From the NCBI RefSeq assembly GCF_023078275.1, contig NC_062975.1, forward strand, positions 25,051,085 to 25,115,084: 64,000 nt of DNA, written 5' to 3'. Position 1 is the first letter of the stretch. The number at the start of each line of letters is the position of its first letter. This DNA comes from Leguminivora glycinivorella. Lineage: Eukaryota > Arthropoda > Insecta > Lepidoptera > Tortricidae. Below, piece by piece: positions 29,422 through 40,416 of this stretch. The notes beneath the pieces were generated by a model. The model was not told where the DNA came from. It saw only the letters and a program-made list of their open reading frames with translations, and did not search any database. Made by a program: the position numbers and the translations under genes.

Positions 29422-30942
29422 TTACGTCACGCACCACCTCAACTAGTATATTTATGTACACATGTAAGTGATATCGATATCGGACGTAGGACCTATATCT
29501 TATGTATCAAAGTCGTCATCTTTGATTTTAGCAATTGATATCCTTCCTACATCCGATATCGGATTGAATAATAATATTGTGAAAACGCTCTAAAGTAAAA
29601 GTACCAAGTAATAGTAGATGGGGATCCATTACTGGAGCACTGATGACCAAGACTGGAGGAAATACACCTTGTCTTAATTTGTTAACTATGAGGAAACCAA
29701 TAGCAGTATCTATTCTGCAATAAGCTCGAAATGTAAAAGATGGATAGGATAAGTTTTAACACGCTTACTTAGCGGTAGAATGATTGCATGTATCAGTGAA
29801 ATATCAAAAATAGGCAAAATTTTATCTTAAACTATCCATGATTGGTACCGTCACCCTACATACAAAACAATCAATTTAAATTCCATTGAAAAAAATGTCA
29901 ACGTATTTTTAAACTTCGAACGAATTATTTCCCAACGCCCTGTATCAACATTCCGAATCACCACATCTCAAGCGAGAAACTGCCATATCTCAATGTAGTA
30001 GTGTTTTGAATACGACAGATAATTAAGAAAATATTGAATTGCCCTCTATGATATCGGCAGTTGTGTTTATGTACCTTCAAATGTTTTTAATTTTCGAACT
30101 CGGTGGTTATCGGTCAAGTATTGTGCTATCTTTTTTTTTAATTATCCATATTAGTGCAAAGGTGTAGTGCAGTGAGTGACATGTATTTGTGTGGTATATC
30201 GGATTTTTTTAGACGCCGGCATATTTCTATAGAACGGGTGAGTTTGTTTTAAATAATACGTAAAACGTATTTTAGCGAACAGTTTTTTAAAGTGCGATTC
30301 GTAGAATGTCAGTCAGAGATTGATTGGTTACGGGACATTAATAAAAGAAGAGTATATTTTTAAATGTATTGTTTAATAAAAGATAAAATCACTCATTTTT
30401 ACACAAGACCCCGTTGGTAAAACCTTGAGGTTTGTGTGCCACGGGGGAGTTAGGTTTAGGTATACACGAGTGTCTATGTATATCTTGGTATCTATCTAAC
30501 ACTAGTCAGGATTATTTGATTAAATAATTTCGAACATTTCTCCAGTGATTCGTAATCTACTTAATAGGCCTCGGCTTGACTTCGGCCCGAAATTTTGAAA
30601 AGTTTTCCTGTCAATCGAAGAAAACCTCAAATTATTTATTTTTTATTTGTTTGAATTCACTAGTTTTGTTTTGTGGGGTACGGTACCTGAGCTAAGATTC
30701 TTTAGGTACGTATCTGAGTTAACATTTCTCAGTATAAAGCCAAATTTTATAAATAATTTAAGAACGAACATGTAATCTATCTCTAGGTATTATATACAAG
30801 CCTGAGTCCTGACTGGCTGACAAATCAACGTACAGCATAAACATTGTTTTTAAAGAAGAGTATGACATTTGACATATCACAGTATAAAAAAGAGTACTAT
30901 CGTACAGTATGGCCACTCCCGCTCCCCGCTGAAAGTGCCGCC
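29422..30942. other. Unassigned AT-rich stretch
   Basis: Apart from a weak family H-like block near 29470-29590 (TATCGGACGTAGG..CCTACATCCGATATCGGAT) nothing was recognised. Confidence 0.4.
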
Positions 30943-31088
30943 CACCCCCTCTCGGTTACCTCCCAGTTACCGCTACTGTCATATTTCACTCATACAAGCA
31001 TAGTACGCGTTCACCTACACGAGTTAAGACTGTGTGCTAGGAATGCACCTTTTTCAATATATTTGATCGCCAGTGTCCAAGGTGTGAC
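30943..31088. repeat. Dispersed repeat, copy 2
   Basis: Same unit as 26508-26672, in the same orientation. Confidence 0.6.
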
Positions 31089-31099
31089 ATTATGTTAAC

Positions 31100-31985
31100 T
31101 AGGAATCCCTTATAGTCTTATATACAACGTATTGACATCTTAATTTGAATTTGAAATATTTTTTTATTTATTATATCGCTTTTTTTTACTTTCTTATCGA
31201 TTTTTTATTTATTGTTTCATGATTAATATTATTTTGTATACATACGACGATCTTTTTGTGAATTTTAGCCTAGGAACCATCCGATCTTGCTACTACTGGG
31301 AAAATAACTTAATTCTATAACAGTACTTTTTATGTCACCAAAAATTAAGTTTGGTAATTTGAAATAGTATTTTTAGTTAAGCCACCAAAATTTGTGACAA
31401 AAAACGTATAATAGAATAAAAAAAATATTATTTTAATTCACTAAAAATCAGGCGAAAATGGAATCAGGACTTTTGTTTTAAATTCGACTACTTTAATTTA
31501 TGACCTTTATAACACATTAAGAAACCACCTATTTTTGTGAATGATACTTCGTAGTAGCAAAAAGCGGACTAATTAAATCAGTTATGACACAAGCAATAAA
31601 AGGACAAGTGAAGTTATGGTTGTTTTGTATATACATTATATGTTGAAACACTATGAAAACTGAAACCACCCCAAAAACAAGACGGATGTTCAATATTTTA
31701 CTAGCTCGGAATAACATTCACGGCAAAAATTACATAAGCAAAAAAATTGGAACAGACTTTTCGTTAGGATCATAATAAAGAAGAATAAAAATTAATCCAC
31801 CTTTAAATGCTCGCCAAGAAGCGCTAAAACCACATACGTACGTACTGAAATAAGTATTTTCATATTCTTCTTACCTACAAACTCTCCACCATTGACGATG
31901 TAATTTCCTGCATTATTTCAAAAGTGACTCATGTGTTCAACCGCATTTTCATTACATCATGGTATAATAATATATTTCGTCGCCA
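31100..31985. other. Unassigned AT-rich stretch
   Basis: No coding or repeat structure recognised. Confidence 0.4.
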
Positions 31986-31989
31986 CTAC

Positions 31990-32075
31990 TATCGCTTAAA
32001 TAGCTCAGGTTGTACTAGCGTAACGTAAAATGACGGACGGTTTTGATGTCGTGGGTTCGATCCCCGGCAGTCGAA
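31990..32075 (+). repeat. tRNA-like segment, probable SINE head or tRNA pseudogene
   Basis: TAGCTCAGGTTGTACTAGCG resembles an A box and GTGGGTTCGATCCCCGGC is a good B box/T arm. The acceptor arms do not pair convincingly and a T-run follows. I do not call a functional tRNA. Confidence 0.4.
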
Positions 32076-32254
32076 ATGAACTTTTTTTGGTTTTTATTTT
32101 TATTTTATTTTTCTTTTACCGCCTTTTTACCCCCTTTATTTAAAATATTGTTTTTTTTTTGTTGTATATAACATTTTATTTAATGCTGTGAGTAATTTAG
32201 GTACAGTCAAGATATTTAATTCCCTAGCCATTTTAAAATGTTATTAGACACATG

Positions 32255-33157
32255 TAGAGATGGGTCGTGGGTAAATACCCAATCTAGCCACCCAGGTATT
32301 TACCCGGTAAATACCTATCTACCCGGTATTTACCCGTATCTACCCAAATTGACGGGTAGATTCATTTCATGTTGCACATGCTGATTTGTGTTAAAATGGA
32401 GATAAATACTAAGTTAGTGGTTGTAATTATTATACACAATTCAAAACGAAACTGTTCAGTCAAATATACAATAAAGATTACAGGAGTTTTAATGTATATT
32501 TTTAAAAATAATTAAAAAAATATGTTTTACGTGTGCTTTTTAGATTGCATTAAATAGTCGTATTTATACGATAAAGATAAACTTCCTAATACTGGTTGGA
32601 GGGGGTTATGGTGGGGTTAGGGGGGGTAAAATGTATTTTTTTCATATTTCATGGAAACTATCATGAATATCGAAAAGTTTTGTATGTACGAACTAAAGTA
32701 GACAAAATTTCCTACAAAAAAGTTTATATACATTTTTGTCATAAAATATACTATGTATGAGTTATGAGCTTCAAAAAGAGTTTTTTAAAATATTTTTATT
32801 TACATATTTTCATTTACAGTTTTAATTTATCAGACTTATAATTTATATTAAAAGCATTTTAAATTATTTCCGTGTGTCAGAGAATGATATTACACCATTT
32901 TTATAGTTGGGAAGATACATTAAAATCACATTTTATCTCATAGCAACCTATTCGTTCTCAATTTGAATAAACATTATGTGTAGAATTACAAAGACTGACT
33001 TAAATTAATCTATTTTAGCCCAAAACACCATTTAAAACGTCAAATTTAGAAGAAAAATGAAAATACCCGCGTATTTACCCGCGGGTAGGTAAATATCGGG
33101 TATTTACCCGGTAAATACCCACCGTCGGGTATTTACCTGGGTAGTTACCCATCTCTA
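32255..33157. mobile_element. hAT-like element with GGGTAAATACCC subterminal arrays
   Basis: The ends are TAGAGATGGGT and its complement. GACACATG flanks both sides exactly (32247-32254, 33158-33165). About 100 bp at each end is an array of GGGTAAATACCC palindromes and half-sites. The AT-rich interior has no ORF. Length 903 bp. Confidence 0.92.
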
Positions 33158-33659
33158 GACACATGTAATGCAATAAGGTCGAAAACTGTATTTCAGTATT
33201 AATATTGATTGAAGGTAACCTAAGGTTCAACATCGTTCCTCCCCGCAACCGCAATACTCTGTCTTAGCTAACCATCGCTAGACGTTATGCCCTTGTAATA
33301 AGGATTACAAATGTACAGTGACAGTTGTCTCTCTATAGTAATCTCTTTAACACTGGTCACACGTGCGAGAGGGACACCAGCCCCAACTTTGACCCTCTCA
33401 TGTGGATACACTTTTACTATCCTAATAAGAACGTTTTTCTGCACCGGTGATAAAGTTCAATTTATTATGGCAAAAAAGTGTGAGCTCAGTCCCTATTGAA
33501 AGTCCATGGTAATGGTATGACTCAATGAAAAATTGGCTAAATAGTAATCTGAAAATAAGCAAAAAGGGTAGAATATATTTCTATAGGTTATTTCGTTGGA
33601 TTACATTACAAAATGAATGTATAATACATTATAATACTCGTTGTAATTGTATAGATTTA

Positions 33660-33812
33660 TAGTATTTTATGCAACAGGCGTTTAAAGGAGGTCAAAAAAG
33701 ACGAGTGGCGTGGGTAACTATTTGAGGCGAAGCCGAAAATTGTTATTGAGACGACACGAGTATTTTTTGACCCAGTTAAACACCGTTGCATACAATACTT
33801 TTTCTACGACCA
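33660..33812. mobile_element. Small inverted-end element, copy 1
   Basis: AGTATTTTATGCAAC at the left faces GTTGCATACAATACT at the right. The interior GTGGCGTGGGTAACTATTTG and GGCGAAGCCGAAAATTGTTA recurs reversed at 51024-51173. Confidence 0.65.
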
Positions 33813-34184
33813 TGCACTTAGTTTTTAATAGTTTTCTTGAATAACTTTCGTGAAATTCACACTGCTTCCTGTATTTTGACGCAAAGGTTTGCACTGTCAG
33901 CTCAGCTGCCCAAAGCCTTTCCGCGCACTCGCGCAGTGTCGTTATAAGGCGTTGCCATGGTTACAGAGCCAAACAATGCGTTTTCAGTTTTTTCGATACT
34001 GCGCGCATGCGCGGAAAGCCGGCGGACACTGGCTTTGGGGAATAGACCTTTATGTAGGGTTTTAAAGATCTATGCACGACCGTGTAAATGACGTATAACA
34101 GTTCGGGAGTAGAAAAAATAAATAATTTTATTAGTTCAAATTAATGACCGTCAAGGAACAAAAACTAATTGAGTCGCTATTAGA

Positions 34185-34312
34185 CCGTTTTCACATTATC
34201 CGATCCAATAACGGATGTCGGAAGGATATCAATAGATGAATCCAAGATTCCGCCTGTAATGTATGGGATATCGGTCCGACATCCGATATCGGATCGGATA
34301 ATGCGAAAACGC
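34185..34312. mobile_element. Family H hairpin element, copy 1
   Basis: CCGTTTTCACATTATCCGAT at the left mirrors GGATAATGCGAAAACG at the right. The centre has TGTATGGGATATCGGTCCGA. Copies at 38656-38792 and 55442-55577. Confidence 0.8.
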
Positions 34313-34967
34313 ACTTTGGTCTACATTTTACACTTTTGAAAACCAAGATTAATTAGAGTCTGTTGTATGGTCGGTATGTAGTGTAAATAAAAAGTCGAAA
34401 AGTAGTAGGTTCTTTCTATACTTTTTGCTATGTATTTTATATTTCAATAGGCAGGCTTCTGTCTGTACCCATATTACAGTACTTTCAATATGTGCTATCC
34501 TATAATTAAATTCGGACACTCGCGTAGACACTTCTAATATAATTTGAATGGCATTATTACCAACATTAAATCTCCTTTTGAAAATAAATTTTAAAGAATA
34601 TCCCACTATCAGATCAGAGCCACTGGTATTTAATTTAAAACAAATGCCTATAATAAATAAATCCGATTAACCTTTGGGTTGTCTGCTGTCGAATTTAATT
34701 ATTTTCATAGAAAATATTTTTATTTGTATCCTTCCAGCTCGAGATTCTTGGAAGCCCTGTAAATTTTTCTCTGTGACAACAAGATATGACATGTCAGGAA
34801 ATTTACACATACATACATTACATAGTACATTTATTGTAATAAACGTAGTACAAGTGACCAAGATAAAGATGATACAGTAGGGTATTTTTAAAGTTTATGT
34901 AATGAAGAAGTAAAATTGCGGCCTTTTTTAGGTATTTCTATTTATGAAATAAATTGGAAATATCTAA

Positions 34968-35104
34968 CAGCAGCGGCTGGTCCATACAAGCCGATTCCCA
35001 CCGGCTTGCCTAAAATTGATTACCTACTAGTAAAGTACCTAATGTTAAGATAGGTTTCTTTTTGCTCAGTGTTGCCTAGCAGAAATTTTCACCAGCCGCC
35101 ACTG
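34968..35104. mobile_element. hAT-like element, exact 8-bp duplication
   Basis: CAGCAGCGGCTGGTC and the complement of CAGTGGCGGCTGGTG at the ends. ATATCTAA flanks both sides (34960-34967, 35105-35112). 137 bp, no ORF. Confidence 0.88.
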
Positions 35105-35492
35105 ATATCTAATACCTACATACTTATTATATATTGGTAGCGGCTCCATTCGTTCAATATTCGTTCGCAATTCATTTTGACATTTAAGTCATTTGAGCAT
35201 ATTATGACAAAAGGTATTTTGATAAAGAGTTTTTAGTGTGTCGCAGTTCCATTTGCAATTTTGATACTTAGGTCTTTATACACTAAGTTGGTTATGTTAT
35301 AGCATGAACGATTTTTTCCTAAGCAGATAAGAAGTTAACGTTATTAGCATCAACAAGAATGTTATAAATGTAATTGAGACCCAGCTTTTTAAAACATTTT
35401 TGTTATGAATTGTGCGTCCTTGTATGTAATGTCATTGCAGTAGCTTGTACTTATCAACTTATAATATAAATAAAACATAAAAAAATGAATTA

Positions 35493-35600
35493 AAAAAGCT
35501 GTAATATCTACGGCCTACATATGCGACGACTGAGATTTGAACCCGTGACCTGTGGCTTGTAAGTCTATCGATAATCGCCGGGGCTATACCTGGCCGTGAC
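35493..35600 (-). repeat. tRNA-like segment
   Basis: On the minus strand, GTCACGGGTTCAAATCTCAG carries a B box and TAGCCCCGGCG an A-box-like region. Pairing of the arms is poor, so it is probably a SINE head. Confidence 0.35.
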
Positions 35601-35897
35601 ATATGGGTCGAAATTAGACTTTGCATAGCTTTCGCGTGTTTGTGACAAGCGTTGCTTCAACGATTCTGAAGAATGGAAGAATACATTTCACAAGATGACG
35701 GAGATCTGTCAAATGGTAGAAGAGAAAAACGTGAGATAGATGTATGTACTGACAAGTATATACTCTTTTCGACGACTGTCAAATCGCATGCCTAAAATAA
35801 ATATGTAATTTTTTAAATTACTTTGAACTTTATTATCGGTGGAAAACGTCTGTTTTTAATCTACCTAAAATATTACTTATGTAGAAATAGGCATGTA

Positions 35898-36080
35898 ATG
35901 AGGAGGAACACTCAAAGGATACGACAGATGGCGCCACCCTATTAGTCCGTGAGACGTGAGAGCGAGAAGCTGATAATTATGTTTTTTTTTTTCACTCTCT
36001 CACATATGAATGACAGTGACATGCCTAGACTCTTGCATAGGCGCCGCCTGGCGGGGTAAAATGTCAGTGTACCTCCTCAT
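35898..36080 (-). mobile_element. Family N element, copy 3
   Basis: The ends are ATGAGGAGGAACACT and the complement of ATGAGGAGGTACACTGAC. The interior matches copies 1 and 2, including GGCGCCGCCTGGCGGGGTAA. Confidence 0.82.
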
Positions 36081-37057
36081 TTACGTTAATGTGTAATAGA
36101 AGAACAGAATAAAAAGCATGCGACACGGCTCATCACCTACTCTCGGCCCAGCGCCACTGGCGTGGTGGTTTGCCATATGGATTCCTAAATGTAAGACACT
36201 AAGGTCCAAACCAAACCACGCAAAAATGTAAATATATTATTAAATAAAGGTCAAACTTATTGGTTGGATTATCATGCTGTTAATATTGTTAAATAGGGAC
36301 AGTAAAAGTCAACCTCGTACTATTATCTGTTCCTAATTTGCCCGGTCAAATATTTAGATTTTTTTATTTCCATATAAATATATTGGTGGTTTTTATATGC
36401 TAAATATCTGAAATATTATGTGCTATTCATTTCTGCTTAAAAATATCTGTTGTTATATTTGCTCTAGAGCACGTTAGAAAAAATTCAAAAATTCTATATC
36501 ATTAAAAAAAGTCTTATTTCCCGTCATATATTTAGGTGGCTTCGGGTTGTAAACCTTAAAACTGATTTTTTTTACATGTGTCCACCATTAAATTACTGTG
36601 AGGTATTTTGCTGAAAGAAAACGCTTATTTTTTGGGCGTAGTTTTTTTTAATATCTTCCATTCCAAACTATTGGTGGATTCGAAAATATAGGTTTTTTAA
36701 ATTGCGATTAAACGCTGTATATGAAAAAAAACTACTGTTGTAGAATTATTTTCAAAAATATCGCACCGTTCTTAGGCTATTTGTGCTATTTTTAAGTTAA
36801 AATATCTTATAACTTTCAATAAGAAATAAAGAAAATCTAATCTAAACCGTTGTGTTTGCATAGGTACAACTTATGCCATCTTTGTATTTAGGTCTAATTT
36901 TATTAAGCAACAAAAATCTATAAAGAGATCATCAGACATTGTGTTTCTGAGAATTAATTAGAACAAGGCGAAATCGAATTGGTAATAATAATATTTTCTG
37001 GATCTATTCATGATTACGATCAACTTTTACTATGGGACTTAACGAATTCGGCAGAAA
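36081..37057. other. Unassigned AT-rich stretch
   Basis: Homopolymer-rich AT sequence. No gene or repeat end recognised. Confidence 0.4.
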
Positions 37058-37377
37058 AATAGGCGAGACGACTAAAAACTAATTAGTCCGTCAGTTAGAT
37101 TATCAAAGAATTTTAAACACGTATTTTTTTCTTTTTTCTCGTAAACGCAAAATGACGACGGTACAGTGCGTTAAAATTTCGTGTGACGTCACGCCTAGGT
37201 ACAATTTTTATTTAGAAGTGACGTCACAAGCCCCCACTCCGGTACTTTGATGCTCTATATCTTTGTATTTTTTCATTAATTAGAAAAAGCGAAAAACATG
37301 TGTTCAGTATTTTTCGCCGATCTAACAGAATAAGACTATAAACAGAATACTATTTTTTATGTAGTCGTCATCCCTAT
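37058..37377. mobile_element. Family L element
   Basis: AATAGGCGAGACGACTAA at the left and GTAGTCGTCATCCCTAT at the right. The interior CCACTCCGGTACTTTGATGC is shared with 13488-13799. Reverse orientation to that copy. Confidence 0.82.
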
Positions 37378-37699
37378 ATCGTGTTCATTAATATGTATGC
37401 AAATTGCAAGGGAGCTGTATAGAGAAATGGATACATATTAATGAATCAAAGTTGGTTTCATAATTTGTATGGAGATGTAGATTTTGAAGTGATGTTTTCG
37501 AAGATGGTCCCATAGTAAAAGTTCGCTGTAGTCATGAGTAGATCCAATAGGTAAATATTATTTTGTATTACCAATATGATTTCACCTAGTGGTTTGAAAT
37601 CGCTTCTATTCTTTATTCTCATGTTTGCTGCCGCCAGCCCATTACATATAACGACGCGAAATATTAATATCGTCCAAACCTGTGTCACTGAATTATAGC

Positions 37700-37885
37700 A
37701 CGAGAGTCGTAATGCGAACTGCTAAGGAATGGAACATGCTCCCCTCATCTGTATTCCCGGACGAATACAATCTGGGTGTATTCAAGTCAAGAGTGAATAG
37801 GCTATTATTGAACCAGTGAGCTACAACCTCGGCCTTGTCCTCAACTCGTCACTTTCCATCAGGTGCGACTAAGGTTTATAATAAT
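37700..37885 (+). pseudogene. LINE ORF C-terminus and 3' end
   Basis: The frame reads RTAKEWNMLPSSVFPDEYNL then GVFKSRVNRLLL and a stop. This is the LINE motif ending ..R.WN.LP..VFP..Y....FK..V. A CATCAGGTGCGACTAAGG block and an AATAATAATAAAAAA tail follow. Confidence 0.65.
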
Positions 37886-38017
37886 AATAAAAAAATACAC
37901 ACCTTATTTTCTCGAGGGATTTTTTTTGCCTACTCTTTCTTTTCTCGCGAAATATAAACGAATCTCAGTTTTGAGGTTACGGTAGTATTACCTATTTGAA
38001 AAAATTTAGATTCATAT

Positions 38018-38074
38018 TTAACCCCCGACGCAAAAACGAGGGGGTGTTATAAGTTTGACGTGTCTGTCTGTCTC

Positions 38075-38111
<37 letters not shown>

Positions 38112-38262
38112 GTGTGTGTCTGTCTGTGGCATCGTAGCTCCCGAACGGATGAACCGATTTAGATTTAGTTTTTTTTTGTCTGAAAGCTCGGTTAGTCGGG
38201 AGTGTTCATAGCCATGTTTCATGAAAATTTGTCTACTATGTCGCGGTCGGGGGTTTTTTCAA
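38018..38262 (-). mobile_element. Family D repeat with (TGTC)n
   Basis: Starts TTAACCCCCGACGCAAAAAC, has a TGTC/TGTG microsatellite (about 38060-38128), then GGCATCGTAGCTCCCGAACG, and ends TGTCGCGGTCGGGGGTTTTT. The outer CCCCCGAC and GTCGGGGG are inverted. Confidence 0.8.
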
Positions 38263-38280
38263 AATTTTAATTATTCTGCT

Positions 38281-38411
38281 CAGTGTGCGTAGCCGCGCAC
38301 AAACGCTCACGCATAATACCTCCTTCGTAGCTATCTATCTCTATCGCTCTTGCCTATTGGCGCGATAGAGCTAGACTGCATTTCTGTCGGCATCTGGCGC
38401 CGCAGAAATGC
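38281..38411. mobile_element. Family J element, right end truncated
   Basis: CAGTGTGCGTAGCCGCGCAC, then the CTATCTATCTCTATCGCTCT and GGCGCGATAGAGC blocks of family J. The right end stops at GAAATGCCATTCGACTCG, where family I begins. Confidence 0.65.
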
Positions 38412-38420
38412 CATTCGACT

Positions 38421-38653
38421 CGCTTTATTCCATACATAAAGCGTTTTGATAGCGTAGCGTCAGCGGAGCGCAACGATAGCGGTGCGCCGGACGAACGCTG
38501 GCGTTTCGCTCGCAATCCGCGCTCTTTAGTTCCCGCCGGCGTCCGCTGGGCGCAACGCCAGCGTTAGTCCGGCGCACCGCTATCAATGAGCTCCGCTGAT
38601 GCTCCGCTAACGCTCCGCCTACGCTCTCAAAACGCGCATGTGTGGCCGAGCTT
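38421..38653. mobile_element. Family I GC-rich foldback element, copy 1
   Basis: CGTTTTGATAGCGTAGCG at the left is mirrored by CGCTCTCAAAACGCGCATGT at the right. The interior GATAGCGGTGCGCCGGACGA faces its own complement. It looks like a CpG island but is a transposon hairpin. Confidence 0.8.
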
Positions 38654-38655
38654 TA

Positions 38656-38792
38656 AGTCCGTTTTCGCATTATCCGATCCGATTCCGGATGTCGGAAGGA
38701 TTTCAATGGAAAAAAATCCAAGATGGCGCCTGTAATGTATGGGATATCGGTCCGACATCCGATATCGGATCGGATAATGTGAAAACGGACTA
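38656..38792. mobile_element. Family H hairpin element, copy 2
   Basis: AGTCCGTTTTCGCATTATCC at the left and its near-complement GATAATGTGAAAACGGACT at the right, directly after the family I copy. Confidence 0.85.
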
Positions 38793-38976
38793 ACACCACA
38801 CTTCCACAGTATGCAGTCCTAATCATGAGATGACGGGTGATAGCCCTATATGGAAAAGAAAGACATTCTGTGACGATCCCTAATATCCCTATAGTGACTG
38901 GGACAACGGCAAACGAATAATAATGATGATTAATTATAAGATAAGATAACATTTAAGTACCTTTGGAAAGTTAAAC

Positions 38977-39765
38977 AATAGGCGAGACGACAAAAAAAAA
39001 ACTAATTAGTCCGTCAATTAGATTATCAATAGTATTTTATACAATCGTGATATAATACAAAGCTTTTCAGTCGAGTACCATATAATTATATCACTATTGT
39101 ATACAATACTTTTTCTATGTGTCATCATCTTCATCATCAATGAACGAAAAATATCATCATTCAAGTTAAAATTAATGTTAATAGAGTCGTTCACCGTTGT
39201 ATCAACATCGAATTACCTGGCAACTAACTGTTAGTAATAACCGTCTTTGATTGGTCGATAACGGGATAGATAATTTAAAAAAATGTGTTTCAAATGCAGA
39301 AAAAATTGCCAGGTATCGCAAATTAGTATAGAACTTATATGAAGTTCTATTTTTGAATTTTTTTCAGTTACCTAAAGTGAAGCGTAATGAAATATTATTA
39401 ACTAAGTGTCAAAGACTATCCAATACTGAAAAGTCAGCACGTATAGTTTAGTCTGTGGTGTCCTAATTGATAGATTAAAGTCGACGAGTAGAAAAAGAAT
39501 ATTTGACACGTACGTTTTCTTTTTTCTCGTAAACGAAAAATGAAGACGGTATAGTGCGTTGAAGTTTCGCGTGAAGTCACGCCTAGGTACAATTTTTACT
39601 TAGAAGTGACGTCACATGCCCTCACTCCGGAACTTTGATGCTCTATACCTTTGTATTTTTTCATTAATTAGAAGAAAGCGAAAAATATGTGTTCAGTATT
39701 TTTGAACGCTCATAACTGACGGAATAAACTGAATGCCATTTCTTTATGTAGTCGTCATCCCTATT
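38977..39765. mobile_element. Family L element with a large internal insertion
   Basis: Both family L ends are present (AATAGGCGAGACGAC.. and ..GTCGTCATCCCTATT), but the sequence is about 470 bp longer than other copies. The extra DNA begins near 39027 with the AGTATTTTATACAATC end and contains a 39029-39117 inverted-end unit (TTGTATACAATACT). Confidence 0.7.
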
Positions 39766-40099
39766 GTAACAGTTCTTGCAATAGGCTAGTTTCCTATTAG
39801 TCAAATCAGCATTTTTTAGGAACTGTCAAAACGAGTTGCTAATATGGAATTAACTATGAAATACTGAGGAGTGACGTCACGGTCAATTCATTTACCTACT
39901 TTATATCTTTCTCTTTGACTTATTAAATACAAATTATGTTTAAACATAACTACTGTCCATATTTTTCTTCTAATTATGTGGTGCTTTATTTCATTCACTG
40001 CATAAAATATTTTATTTTAAGTATAGGAAACTAGCCTATTCCAATAAAAAATCCGTAGACATTCAAGAGACCGGCTCCCGCGTCCCGTTCCTATTTTAA

Positions 40100-40416
40100 A
40101 TGTCAGATAGATAATTGCACAAGCGCTGGCGACGGCTCAAAACTTTCATTCGAACACTTTACACCGCGCTGAGTTCGCGTTTTAACCCGTAATCGCGATT
40201 TCACTCAAAACTCAGTGTAAGGCTCACCTAGACGTTAATAGGGTTAACGTTCGCGTTCTTTTTTATTCAACGCCGAAACTTTGCTCGATTCGCGCATTCG
40301 CAAAGTCTTCGCGCGTAGTTTTCGTTGCGTTGAAAGGTGACATTTTGCGTGCGTGCGGCGTACACGCTGCGTTAGTGTTTGTGTGGATTGTGTGATGGTT
40401 TAGTGTAGATTGGAAA
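40100..40416 (+). promoter_or_regulatory. CpG-rich leader/promoter region of gene 2
   Basis: Compared with its surroundings, this 300 bp is strikingly rich in CG dinucleotides (TTCGCGTTTTAACCCG, GATTCGCGCATTCGC, CTTCGCGCGTAGTTTTCG) and is not a repeat seen elsewhere in the window. It leads directly to an ATG. A TCAGT initiator-like site lies at about 40214. The transcription start is inferred only. Confidence 0.5.

Noticed and set aside
31990..32075. Functional tRNA gene
   Set aside because: The B box is good, but the acceptor and anticodon arms do not pair properly. The same applies to 20318-20390 and 35493-35600, which look like SINE heads.
32255..33157. Telomere-like or satellite array (GGGTAAATACCC)
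   Set aside because: The repeats are confined to the two ends of a transposon with an exact 8-bp target duplication. Insect TTAGG repeats are absent.
38421..38653. CpG-rich block resembling a promoter island
   Set aside because: It is a foldback transposon (family I) with a second copy at 61441-61672.
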